A model generated the notes under the pieces. It saw nothing but the letters and a program-made list of their open reading frames with translations, was not told the origin of the DNA and searched no databases. Source: Litorimonas sp039962885 (GTDB lineage Bacteria; Pseudomonadota; Alphaproteobacteria; Caulobacterales; Maricaulaceae). From it: a stretch of 6,332 bases of DNA. This document shows, piece by piece, positions 1 through 5,998 of the stretch (positions within the stretch are counted from its first letter, which is position 1; every line of letters begins with the position of its first letter). The stretch is taken from positions 1 through 6,332 of the forward strand of contig JBDVGI010000275.1 of the NCBI GenBank assembly GCA_039962885.1, in the 5' to 3' direction. Both the position numbers and the translations under genes were made by a program.

Positions 1-340
1 TGTTCGTTGCGATGTCTGCAGTGTTAGTTGCAATGTCTGCGGAATTAGTTGCGATGTCTGCAGTGTTCGTTGCAATGTCCGCAGTGTTTGTAGCGATGTC
101 CGCCGTATTAGTTGCGATGTCTGCGGTGTTTGTTGCCACAGCAGCGTTTGTTGAAACAATGTCAGCAGCGTTTGTGGCGATGCCTGCGGTGTTCGCTGCC
201 ACAGCAGCATTTGTCGCAATAAGGCCTGCGGCGTTCGCTGCCACAGCAGCATTCGTCGTCACAAGACCTGCAGTGTTAGTTGCAATGTCTGCTGTATTGG
301 TAGCAATGTCAGCAGTGTTTGTTGCGATATTCGTTGCATT
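1..340 (-). repeat. 21-bp tandem repeats coding an N-in-core coiled-coil stalk
   Basis: Sixteen complete heptads (codons 346-457) run in unbroken register to the window edge. The consensus NTADIAT appears exactly in eight of them. The other eight are variants such as NTAGLVT, TNAAVAA, NAAGLIA, NTAGIAT and NSADIAT. Ile, Leu or Val occupies the a position and Asn (sometimes Thr) the d position. This matches the I-x-x-N-T-x-x pattern known from trimeric autotransporter stalks, where core Asn layers coordinate anions. Copies differ mainly at third codon positions, so the protein repeat is better conserved than the DNA. The tract may continue well beyond the window. Confidence 0.9.
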
Positions 341-1375
341 TGTTGTGACGGCTGTGTTTGTATCAAAGAGTTGCGATCCATTTACCGCATCTGTTGACGT
401 TGCAGATAAAACACCTGCGCCGACATTTTGGATTTGGCGTTCAGCGCCAGCGGCGCCAACAGAGACGACAGACGAAACGCTTGCGCCGGCGGCTGTTGCT
501 CCGCTTAATGTGAAGGTGCCTGTGTTAGGGGCCGCCGTGACTGAGTTATTCCCTAAGGCCACGTCACCTATATTGACAGCTTCGGCATTCGCCCCAATAG
601 CGGTAGCATTATCGAGTGCCGCGGAACTTGATGTACCAATTGCAATTGAATTTAAACTCCCCGCATTTGCATCTGAACCAACCGCAAAAGAGTTTTGACC
701 TATGGCTTGAGAATTGGTCCCGATGGCTGTTGCGCTAATACCTGTCGAAGTTGCGTTATTCCCAAGGGATATTGCGTTATTCGCAAGCGCATCTGATTCA
801 AGTCCAATAGAGATTGCGTTAGCACCTGTCGCATCAGAGAAAAACCCAAGCGCGATTGCGTTCGTAGCTGTCGTGTTTGCAGCAAGTCCAAGGGCAATAG
901 AATTCGCACCCTCCGCAATGGCCGAACGTCCAATCGCAACCGAGGCAGAAGCCTCGGCTCTAGACCCTGTGCCGACTGCGACGCCATTTTGTCCTAGAGA
1001 TTGCGTCTGTAGTCCTAAGGCGACCGAATTATCACCTGCGGATTCAGCTTGATCCCCAATCGCGACTGAGCGAGTGCCGGAAGAATCCGAATTTACACCA
1101 ATCGCTACAGAGTTAGCGCCTGACGCCGTTGAACCATTCTCAATCGCCACAGAATTAGCTCCAGTTGCAGTACCTCCGCCAAGGGCTGTTTGTGCGTAAC
1201 TCATAGGAGCGGCGCCAATTACGAGAGTTGCAAGCGCTGCGCCGAGTCCGAGGCTACCCAGACGGCTCTTTTTGCGTAGGCCCATAACTGAGCAGCTTTT
1301 GCGTTGAATTTGAATGATACGTCTGCGCTGTGCGCGCGACATATCTTTAGAATGAGTTGAATTAAATGTGTTCAT
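1..1375 (-). CDS. YadA-like trimeric autotransporter adhesin, N-terminal part (runs off left edge)
   Basis: The reading frame is open from the ATG at 1375 to the window edge, giving 458 codons with no stop and no C-terminus. Residues 1-61 are a long type V-style signal peptide: a basic N-region (RAQRRR, LRKKSR), a hydrophobic core (GLGAALATLVIGAA) and probable cleavage after SYA61. Residues 66-275 are fifteen consecutive 14-residue YadA-head repeats ending in variants of SVAIG/SIALG. Residues 311-337 are the YadA neck (AERQIQNVGAG, then STDAVNGSQLF). From 346 a stalk of perfect heptads, mostly NTADIAT, continues to the edge. Such proteins form surface trimers whose C-terminal beta-barrel, not visible here, anchors in the outer membrane. 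They mediate adhesion or autoaggregation. The start is supported by AAAAGG 8 bases upstream. Internal Met12 and Met31 are alternatives, and Met31 would give a short classical signal peptide. It is transcribed alone, with no link to the metabolic genes. The family call is very secure; the ligand is unknown. Confidence 0.95.
   Translation of the reverse strand, partial: MNTFNSTHSKDMSRAQRRRIIQIQRKSCSVMGLRKKSRLGSLGLGAALATLVIGAAPMSYAQTALGGGTATGANSVAIENGSTASGANSVAIGVNSDSSGTRSVAIGDQAESAGDNSVALGLQTQSLGQNGVAVGTGSRAEASASVAIGRSAIAEGANSIALGLAANTTATNAIALGFFSDATGANAISIGLESDALANNAISLGNNATSTGISATAIGTNSQAIGQNSFAVGSDANAGSLNSIAIGTSSSAALDNATAIGANAEAVNIGDVALGNNSVTAAPNTGTFTLSGATAAGASVSSVVSVGAAGAERQIQNVGAGVLSATSTDAVNGSQLFDTNTAVTTNATNIATNTADIATNTADIATNTAGLVTTNAAVAANAAGLIATNAAVAANTAGIATNAADIVSTNAAVATNTADIATNTADIATNTADIATNTADIATNSADIATNTADIATN
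551..1180 (-). repeat. Fifteen 42-bp-period repeats coding the YadA-type head
   Basis: Codons 66-275 of the adhesin fall into fifteen blocks of exactly 14 residues with no insertion or deletion. Each block ends in a short beta-strand motif of the form (N/A)-S-(V/I)-A-(I/L)-G. The first block ends in Glu instead of Gly. In YadA heads such repeats each form one turn of a left-handed beta-roll in the trimer. DNA identity between blocks is low, so this is an old, protein-level repeat. Confidence 0.9.
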
Positions 1376-1500
1376 TTTTCAGGCCTTTTGCTGGTGTCAA
1401 TTTCTTGTGTCAGTGTCGCCCTTGCAACCTTAGTAACCTAAAATAAATTACTTCCCTTTAATTATCGTGGTAAATATCAAGTAAATATAACCTCATGGGT
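1376..1500 (-). promoter_or_regulatory. Upstream region of the adhesin gene with ribosome binding site and GTAAATAT repeat pair
   Basis: On the minus strand AAAAGG (1384-1389) lies 8 bases before the adhesin ATG and is a plausible Shine-Dalgarno. Further upstream, plus-strand 1470-1488 reads GTAAATAT-caa-GTAAATAT, two identical 8-mers with an 11-bp period. They sit inside an imperfect palindrome, 1469-1492, bounded by GGT and ACC. That position, about 95-115 bp before the start codon, suits a regulator site. A GATAAT -10-like hexamer occurs nearby on the minus strand, but no convincing -35 hexamer goes with it, so no promoter is assigned. Confidence 0.35.
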
Positions 1501-1804
1501 CTTGCTGAGGGCCCTATCTCTCTGACGAAGTCCTTTTGAAACAAGCTGCCTTTATAATGATGATGGCTTCAGATAATGAATTCGGTTCCGTTTCCAAACA
1601 GATTTTATCGTCTTCTTGATTGGAGTGCTGAGCTTAGAATTTCAGGTAGTTCTATGCCTAATTTTTGCTAATTTCCCTAAAAAATCGCGAAAATTACATC
1701 CTCGGGAGTGTTATAAAAACGAACGATTTTGGGATGTTTAAAGAAGGCAAGATAAAGGACGTGGTCCAGAATGGGACTAAACCATTATCTGCATGCCGTT
1801 TTTA

Positions 1805-1830
1805 TGGCCCAGTATTATTTTACTGGGGCA
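1805..1830. terminator. Hairpin, possible bidirectional terminator
   Basis: CCCAGTA (1808-1814) pairs with TACTGGG (1821-1827) across a TTATTT loop. The stem extends by TG/CA at the outer end past a single G-G mismatch, making a 10-position stem. There is no clean run of T on either strand after it, so intrinsic termination is uncertain. It lies about 100 bp beyond the stop codon of the aldo/keto reductase and could help insulate that operon from the adhesin gene. Confidence 0.3.
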
Positions 1831-1896
1831 TGACTTATTTTAGAAATTTAAATTTACGTCTAGATTGATTTTTTCAAAGTGATAATTTGACGTGTT

Positions 1897-1917
1897 AAGG
1901 CTGATGTTGTCAGCACT
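1897..1917 (-). terminator. Small hairpin just after the aldo/keto reductase stop
   Basis: Read on the minus strand, GCTGA and TCAGC pair across a CAACA loop starting about 13 bases after the stop codon. AAG and CTT extend the stem past one bulged T. No T-run follows, so this may be a 3' stabilising stem or a weak terminator rather than a canonical intrinsic terminator. Confidence 0.3.
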
Positions 1918-1927
1918 TTGTGCCGTA

Positions 1928-2821
1928 TCATGCGACTTCGGCGCCCCGCGCGAGCGTGTAAAGCTCGAACCATGTTTGGCGGTCCATATGAACATTAAAG
2001 GCTTTGGATATTGCTTGGATGCGGGCCAAGGTATTCGTCCCGAAGACAGGCATGATATTCGCAGGGTGGGCTAAGAGCCAAGCAACGCACACTGCGGCTT
2101 CGTCGACATTATGCGCGCTAGCAATCTCTTTTATACGGGTCGTGAGCGGTTGATTTTTGACGGAGAAAAGCGCACCGCCGCCAAGCGGAGACCATGCCAT
2201 TGGTGCGATATTGTTTTCTTGGAGATAAGCGATGTCACCATTGGTTAAGGCGTTATTTGCGCTAAGGCTAATTTCGATTTGGTTTGTTACAAGCGGGTTT
2301 GACATAACCGATGATAGAAGGGCCATGTCGTAGGGCTTGAAATTTGATACGCCTGCAGCTTTAATTTTACCTGATTGGATCAGACCATCAAGGCAAGCGC
2401 CTGTATCTCTGTGATCCATGAACGGGTCAGGACGATGTATGAGCAACAGATCGATTTGCTCAATGTTCATGAGGGTGAGTGAGGCCTCAACAGACGCTGT
2501 GATATGGGCAGTTGATGTATCGTAATATTTCACACGTGCGTGTTTATGACGTCCAACGGGCGCGACAATGCCGCATTTGGTGATGATTTCCATTTTGTCT
2601 TTGAGGTGCGGAGCGGATTTGAGGCAATTCCCTAAAAGCGCCTCGGCTTCGTATCCGCCGTAAATATCGGCTTGGTCAAATGTTGTAATGCCTTGCGCGA
2701 GGCAGGCATCAATTTTAGCTTCTATATGAGATGGCGAGGTATCGCTATCATCGCCAAGACGCCACATGCCATAAATCAAACGGGATAAAGTTAGGCCAGA
2801 AGAAAGTTCAATGCGAGTCAT
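1928..2821 (-). CDS. smoB: Aldo/keto reductase, YdhF-type; probable SmoB-like 6-oxo-glucose reductase
   Basis: This 297-residue protein has the full length of the aldo/keto reductase family and no signal peptide, so it is a cytoplasmic NAD(P)H-dependent TIM-barrel oxidoreductase. The catalytic tetrad is complete: Asp49 and Tyr54 (FDQADIYGGY), Lys82 (TKCG) and His129 (LLIHRPDP). Cofactor-side motifs GVSNF (157-161), TNQIE (179-183) and MAWSPLGGG (208-216) are all present, and the overall pattern resembles E. coli YdhF. Its ATG shares one base with the stop of the upstream monooxygenase gene (TAATG), so translation is probably coupled; no strong Shine-Dalgarno is seen. In sulfo-SMO clusters an aldo/keto reductase next to an SsuD-like monooxygenase is SmoB, which reduces 6-oxo-glucose to glucose with NADPH. 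The family is certain. The symbol is provisional, since the substrate is inferred from the neighbouring gene. Confidence 0.9.
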   Translation of the reverse strand: MTRIELSSGLTLSRLIYGMWRLGDDSDTSPSHIEAKIDACLAQGITTFDQADIYGGYEAEALLGNCLKSAPHLKDKMEIITKCGIVAPVGRHKHARVKYYDTSTAHITASVEASLTLMNIEQIDLLLIHRPDPFMDHRDTGACLDGLIQSGKIKAAGVSNFKPYDMALLSSVMSNPLVTNQIEISLSANNALTNGDIAYLQENNIAPMAWSPLGGGALFSVKNQPLTTRIKEIASAHNVDEAAVCVAWLLAHPANIMPVFGTNTLARIQAISKAFNVHMDRQTWFELYTLARGAEVA

Positions 2822-3978
2822 TATGATCTGGGTCCATTTGCTAAAGGAGTGTTTGGCACCGTGTCTGGCACGCGGCCATAGACGTGAGGAAGTGACGATG
2901 TTGTCATCTGACTTAGGATGCGAGATCCAAAATATTTACACTCGTCTATATGGGGGTAGCCTGAGAAGATAAAGGAGCGAATGCCGAGCTTCATATAAGA
3001 TTCAATTTCTGACATGACTTGATCGGTAGAGCCGACAATTGCGGCCCCGCAGCCTGAACGTGCGCGGCCTATGCCTGTCCAAAGATGTTTTTCAACATAC
3101 CCAAATTTATCGGAAAGCTCGCGCGCGCGGGCTTGGTGGGCAACACCAAGGCTAATGCTATCATGGGCGCGTTCACGGATCAGTTTGCCATATTCATCAT
3201 CAAGTTTACTGACGATATATTCGGCATATTCACGAGCCTCTTGTTCTGTGTCGCGAACAATGACATGGGCGCGAAACCCGTAATCGAGTGTGCGGCCATA
3301 GGTCTGTGCGGCGGCATTGACGGCTTTCATACGGTCTGCGATTTGCTCTTTAGGCTCTGGCCACATCAGGTACACATCACAATGCTCTGCGCATAATTCG
3401 AGCGCAGGCGGAGAATAACCGCCAAAATAAAGTAAGGGCCCGCCATTATGCTGGTAAGGTATTGCAGGGCCAGTTGCGACGTCCTTGTAACTATAAATTT
3501 CCCCTTCAAAATTAATAGTGTCTTGTGTCCAAGCTTGTTTTAAAATCGCTACGACTTCGCGCGAGCGTTGATAACGGTAGGCGCTATCAGCTTTTTCGCC
3601 TGGAAAATCAGAGCTAATAATGTTGACGGTCAAACGCCCTTTGAGCATATGGTCGAGCGTGGCTAGAGTGCGGGCTAGCATGATGGGTTGCATCTCTCCA
3701 CACCGCACAGCGGCAAGCATGTTGATGTCGGTTGTTATCGGCGCTCCGCCTGCGACAAAGCTCAAGGTGTCCTGACCAACCTGATAAGATGAGGGGCACA
3801 GAATATTACGAAACCCTTGTTTTTCCGCTTCTAAAAGAATATTGCTGCAATGGTCCCAACTTGATTTCAAATCATCGTCTGGCACACCCAAAAATTGATA
3901 ATCATCCGAACACAGCGCCGAGAACCAAGAGATTTCTGGATATCTTAGGTCTTCCGAGGTAACGGGAACAACGCTCAT
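2821..3978 (-). CDS. smoC: LLM-class FMNH2-dependent monooxygenase, SsuD/SmoC type; probable sulfoquinovose monooxygenase
   Basis: This 385-residue luciferase-like TIM-barrel protein is close to the length of E. coli SsuD (381) and resembles it along most of its length. Examples are LLYFGGYSPPALELCAEHCD (182-201), FRAHVIVRDTEQEA (235-248), LWTGIGRARSGCGAAIVG (299-316) and FIFSGYPH (336-343). Counterparts of SsuD Arg226, His228, Arg297 and Tyr331 are present as Arg236, His238, Arg307 and Tyr341, so the sulfonate/flavin site is kept. The loop holding SsuD Cys54 differs (CPSSYQVGQD, 61-70). Such enzymes use FMNH2 and O2 to split a C-S bond, giving an aldehyde and sulfite. They need a separate flavin reductase, which is not in this window. 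Coupling to an aldo/keto reductase points to SmoC, acting on sulfoquinovose, rather than to a linear-alkanesulfonate enzyme. A ribosome binding site AAAGG lies 8 bases before the ATG. It is cytoplasmic and first in a two-gene operon. The symbol is provisional. Confidence 0.9.
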   Translation of the reverse strand: MSVVPVTSEDLRYPEISWFSALCSDDYQFLGVPDDDLKSSWDHCSNILLEAEKQGFRNILCPSSYQVGQDTLSFVAGGAPITTDINMLAAVRCGEMQPIMLARTLATLDHMLKGRLTVNIISSDFPGEKADSAYRYQRSREVVAILKQAWTQDTINFEGEIYSYKDVATGPAIPYQHNGGPLLYFGGYSPPALELCAEHCDVYLMWPEPKEQIADRMKAVNAAAQTYGRTLDYGFRAHVIVRDTEQEAREYAEYIVSKLDDEYGKLIRERAHDSISLGVAHQARARELSDKFGYVEKHLWTGIGRARSGCGAAIVGSTDQVMSEIESYMKLGIRSFIFSGYPHIDECKYFGSRILSQMTTSSLPHVYGRVPDTVPNTPLANGPRS

Positions 3979-4082
3979 TTTACAAACCTTTGATGCTTTA
4001 AATTGTGGAAATTAATGTTGCGTATCATGAAGGTTAGACTATATCAATGGTGTATCAATTTTAATTTGGGCGGTTTTAAAAA
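3979..4082. promoter_or_regulatory. Divergent promoter/operator region with three TGATA boxes
   Basis: This 104-bp region separates the leftward monooxygenase operon from the rightward regulator operon and must hold both promoters. Three same-orientation boxes lie in it. On the minus strand they read TTGATAC (4052-4058), TTGATAT (4041-4047) and ATGATAC (4022-4028); their plus-strand starts are 19 and 11 bp apart. The 11-bp pair would lie on one face of the helix. These are candidate binding sites for the adjacent GntR-type regulator, although they lack the usual inverted-repeat operator form. Either TTGATA could also act as a leftward -35 element, but the -10 matches are poor. The leftward gene has AAAGG with 8-base spacing (minus strand); the rightward one has no clear Shine-Dalgarno. 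Confidence 0.5.
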
Positions 4083-4781
4083 ATGCCATCTTCGAGACGC
4101 CTTCCAAGAAGTGTTCAGATAAGTGAAGCCTTAATTCGTGAAATTTCATCTGGAATTTTAACGGATGGAACGCGTCTTCCAACTGAAAAACATATGGCCG
4201 CGACTTATGATGTTGCCGTAGGAACGCTACGTAAATCTCTGTCTATATTAGAAGCCCAAGGTTTACTCGAACGTGTTCAAGGATCGGGAAACTATATCCG
4301 CTCAAAGCAAGAAATTACAAGCATATACAAGTTCTTTCGTTTGGAGCTTTTAAAAGGGGGCGGGCTTCCATCCGCTAAAATACTAGATATTCAAACCCTG
4401 AGGAAGGAGCCAAACTTTCCGCAATTTGGAAACTCGAAATCGGCGTACCGCATTGATCGTTTGCGGTTTTTAGATGAGCGCCTCATCGCCTTAGAGCAAA
4501 TATGGCTAGATGGGCGTTTTGCCAAAGACATGCATATATCGGACGTCAGTGACTCGTTATATGAATATTACAAAAGCGCTTTGAACCTTGTGATGTCTCG
4601 CATAGAGGATAAGGTGAGTTTTCAGCCAGTGCCCGAGGGATCACCACCTGAATTTAATATGCCAAGGGGCGCGATGGCAGGCTATATAGAGCGGATAGCT
4701 TGGGATCAATTTGACCAACCAGCTGAATTTTCCAAAACATGGTTTAATCCAAATATTTGTCATTACGTCAATAGAACATAG
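4083..4781 (+). CDS. GntR-family transcriptional regulator, HutC subfamily (winged helix plus UTRA domain)
   Basis: The 232-residue protein has a winged-helix GntR DNA-binding domain at about residues 10-75. It begins with SEALIREISSGILTDGTRLP, followed by the recognition-helix stretch (VAVGTLRKSLSILEAQGLLE) and the wing (RVQGSGNYI). A linker leads to a UTRA ligand-binding domain at about 90-230, with typical segments such as YRIDRLRFLDERLIALEQIW and the C-terminal FSKTWFNPN. An in-frame TAA at 4077-4079 makes this ATG the earliest possible start; the ribosome binding site is weak. It is divergent from the monooxygenase/reductase operon and 10 bp upstream of the Gfo/Idh/MocA gene. The most likely role is a local repressor released by a pathway sugar or sulfosugar, controlling both units and itself. 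UTRA domains commonly bind small sugars, sugar phosphates or organic acids; the actual ligand cannot be read from the sequence. Confidence 0.92.
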   Translation: MPSSRRLPRSVQISEALIREISSGILTDGTRLPTEKHMAATYDVAVGTLRKSLSILEAQGLLERVQGSGNYIRSKQEITSIYKFFRLELLKGGGLPSAKILDIQTLRKEPNFPQFGNSKSAYRIDRLRFLDERLIALEQIWLDGRFAKDMHISDVSDSLYEYYKSALNLVMSRIEDKVSFQPVPEGSPPEFNMPRGAMAGYIERIAWDQFDQPAEFSKTWFNPNICHYVNRT

Positions 4782-4786
4782 GGGAG
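4781..4786 (+). promoter_or_regulatory. Shine-Dalgarno that fixes the Gfo/Idh/MocA start
   Basis: GGGGAG overlaps the last base of the regulator's TAG stop and sits 5 bases before the ATG at 4792. It supports that ATG over an in-frame ATG at 4711, which lies inside the regulator gene and would add 27 residues unlike a Rossmann-fold start. Confidence 0.8.
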
Positions 4787-4791
4787 CAATA

Positions 4792-5877
4792 ATGGCCAAA
4801 CAATATGGTATCATTGGATGCGGGATGATGGGGATAGAACATATTAATAATCTGAACCTCTTAAACGGCGCGCAAGTATCTGCGGTTTATGACCCGGTTC
4901 CTGAACTCGCGGCAGCAGCGAGCCAGCGCGCTGGCGGGGCCATTATATCTCCAAGCCTCAAAGCGTTAGTGTCATTGCCCGAGCTTGATGCTGTCGTTGT
5001 CGTCAGCCCCAATTATTTGCATGTCGATAATCTTGAAGAAATTTCGGCCCATTGCAATCTACCGATACTGTGCGAAAAACCGCTCTACACAAGCCCTGCG
5101 CAAGAGGCAAAATTGCAACGTATTGTAAACGCCCACAAAGCGCCAATTTGGGTGGCGATGGAATATCGCTACATGCCGCCGATTGCGCAAATGGCCGCGC
5201 AAGCCAATAACGTCACAGGTGGTGTGAAGATGCTCACGATCAAAGAACACCGCATTCCGTTTCTCCCGAAAATTGGGGATTGGAACCGTTTTAATCAAAA
5301 TACAGGCGGGACATTAGTTGAGAAATGTTGTCATTTCTTTGACCTCATGCGCTTCATTACTAATGCAGAGCCTATACGCGTGAGCGCAAGCGCGGGACAA
5401 ATCGTCAATCACTTAGATGAGGTTTATGACGGCAAAGTCCCAGATATTTGGGATGGGGGTTACGTAATATTCGATTTTGATAATGGCGCGCGTGCGATGC
5501 TGGAACTCTGCATGTTCGCTGATGGAACTTTGTGGAATGAAGAGATTAGCGCAGTAGGTCCAAAGGGGAAAATTGAGTGCCGTATGCCGGGCCCACATCG
5601 CTTCTGGCCAAATGATATTGGACCGCCGCCAGAATCTCAAATAACGCTCGCGCCGCGCTCCCCAAAACGACCTGTGACAACGGATGTGTTGATTGACCAC
5701 GACTTGCTTATGGCGGGTGATCATCACGGTTCTACGTTTTTTCAGCATGAAAAGTTTTTGAAAGTTGTGCAAGGCAACGGTCAAGTTGAAGTCACAGTCG
5801 ATGATGGCCGTAAGGCGGTTAAGATGGGCCTTGCAGCACAAAAAGCTGCCAGTGAGCATAGGGTAATTGAACTATAA
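4792..5877 (+). CDS. Gfo/Idh/MocA-fold NAD(P)-dependent oxidoreductase or NAD-dependent glycosidase
   Basis: The 361-residue protein opens directly with a Rossmann beta-strand and dinucleotide motif, YGIIGCGMMG (Gly9, Gly11, Gly14). It continues through VVVVSPNYLH (68-77) to the family motif CEKPL (94-98, Lys96). The C-terminal alpha/beta domain carries GGTLVEKCCHFFDLMRF (172-188). His181 is the usual catalytic histidine, and the common Asp four residues before it is Glu177. No signal peptide is present, so it acts in the cytoplasm. It is co-transcribed with the GntR regulator, which suggests a sugar substrate of the same pathway. Most relatives oxidise or reduce a sugar hydroxyl with NAD(P). 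Some members of this fold are instead NAD-dependent glycosidases, including sulfoquinovosidases, and that role would complete the pathway encoded by the divergent genes. The fold is very secure, the reaction is not. Confidence 0.92.
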   Translation: MAKQYGIIGCGMMGIEHINNLNLLNGAQVSAVYDPVPELAAAASQRAGGAIISPSLKALVSLPELDAVVVVSPNYLHVDNLEEISAHCNLPILCEKPLYTSPAQEAKLQRIVNAHKAPIWVAMEYRYMPPIAQMAAQANNVTGGVKMLTIKEHRIPFLPKIGDWNRFNQNTGGTLVEKCCHFFDLMRFITNAEPIRVSASAGQIVNHLDEVYDGKVPDIWDGGYVIFDFDNGARAMLELCMFADGTLWNEEISAVGPKGKIECRMPGPHRFWPNDIGPPPESQITLAPRSPKRPVTTDVLIDHDLLMAGDHHGSTFFQHEKFLKVVQGNGQVEVTVDDGRKAVKMGLAAQKAASEHRVIEL

Positions 5878-5916
5878 AGCTACGCAGGGACGTTCAATAA
5901 CACGCACATGGTCACT

Positions 5917-5976
5917 GGCTTATTAGGGGCCGTAAAATAATAAAAGCCTCAAGATCTTCTAAGCGGAAAAATCTTG
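5917..5976 (+). terminator. Two weak hairpins after the regulator operon, possible terminator
   Basis: GGCTTATTA (5917-5925) pairs with TAAT..AAGCC (5938-5948) with a two-base AA bulge and a 12-base loop. Immediately after it CAAGAT (5950-5955) pairs with ATCTTG (5971-5976), with TTC/GAA pairing inside. Neither stem is followed by a T-run. They may end or stabilise the rightward transcript, but a factor-independent terminator is not clearly shown. Confidence 0.25.
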
Positions 5977-5998
5977 TTAAACGCGAAATAAATCCACA

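Larger units (their letters stand above)
1376..1927. other. 552-bp intergenic region without a convincing gene
   Basis: This AT-rich stretch separates the start of the adhesin (leftward) from the 3' end of the aldo/keto reductase (also leftward). Only short open frames occur. The longest is 67 codons from a TTG at 1665 on the plus strand; it lacks a ribosome binding site and any recognisable domain. A TATAAT hexamer at 1553-1558 on the plus strand has no usable -35 partner and no gene behind it. The region holds the adhesin upstream elements and two hairpins described separately. Confidence 0.6.

Noticed and set aside
1..340. CRISPR-like or microsatellite-like regular repeats
   Set aside because: The 21-bp units are contiguous with no spacers, vary at third positions and translate as perfect heptads.
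12..698. Plus-strand open frame coding an Ala/Val/Met-rich repetitive protein
   Set aside because: It is the antisense shadow of the adhesin heptads. The minus-strand frame has the signal peptide, head, neck and stalk in the correct order.
700..1052. Further open frames on both strands over the adhesin head
   Set aside because: Repetitive GC-rich codons keep other frames open. None has a ribosome binding site or domain, and all overlap the adhesin.
1557..1619. Short plus-strand ORF opening with three ATG codons behind a TATAAT
   Set aside because: There is no -35 partner at proper spacing and no ribosome binding site; it is only about 20 codons.
1665..1868. 67-codon plus-strand frame
   Set aside because: TTG start, no Shine-Dalgarno, no recognisable domain, and it spans a hairpin; treated as non-coding.
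3071..3396. Plus-strand frames opposite the monooxygenase
   Set aside because: They are shadows antisense to the conserved SsuD-like core; no supporting motif.
2821..3978. Annotation as a plain alkanesulfonate monooxygenase SsuD
   Set aside because: The Cys54 loop differs, no ssu transporter or flavin reductase gene is adjacent, and the coupled aldo/keto reductase fits a sulfosugar enzyme better. It remains a possible alternative.
4711..4791. 27-residue N-terminal extension of the Gfo/Idh/MocA protein
   Set aside because: It lies inside the regulator gene, and the ATG at 4792 has GGGGAG 5 bases upstream and starts directly at the Rossmann fold.
5059..5859. Minus-strand frames opposite the Gfo/Idh/MocA gene
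   Set aside because: They are antisense to conserved family motifs, and the translations match no family.
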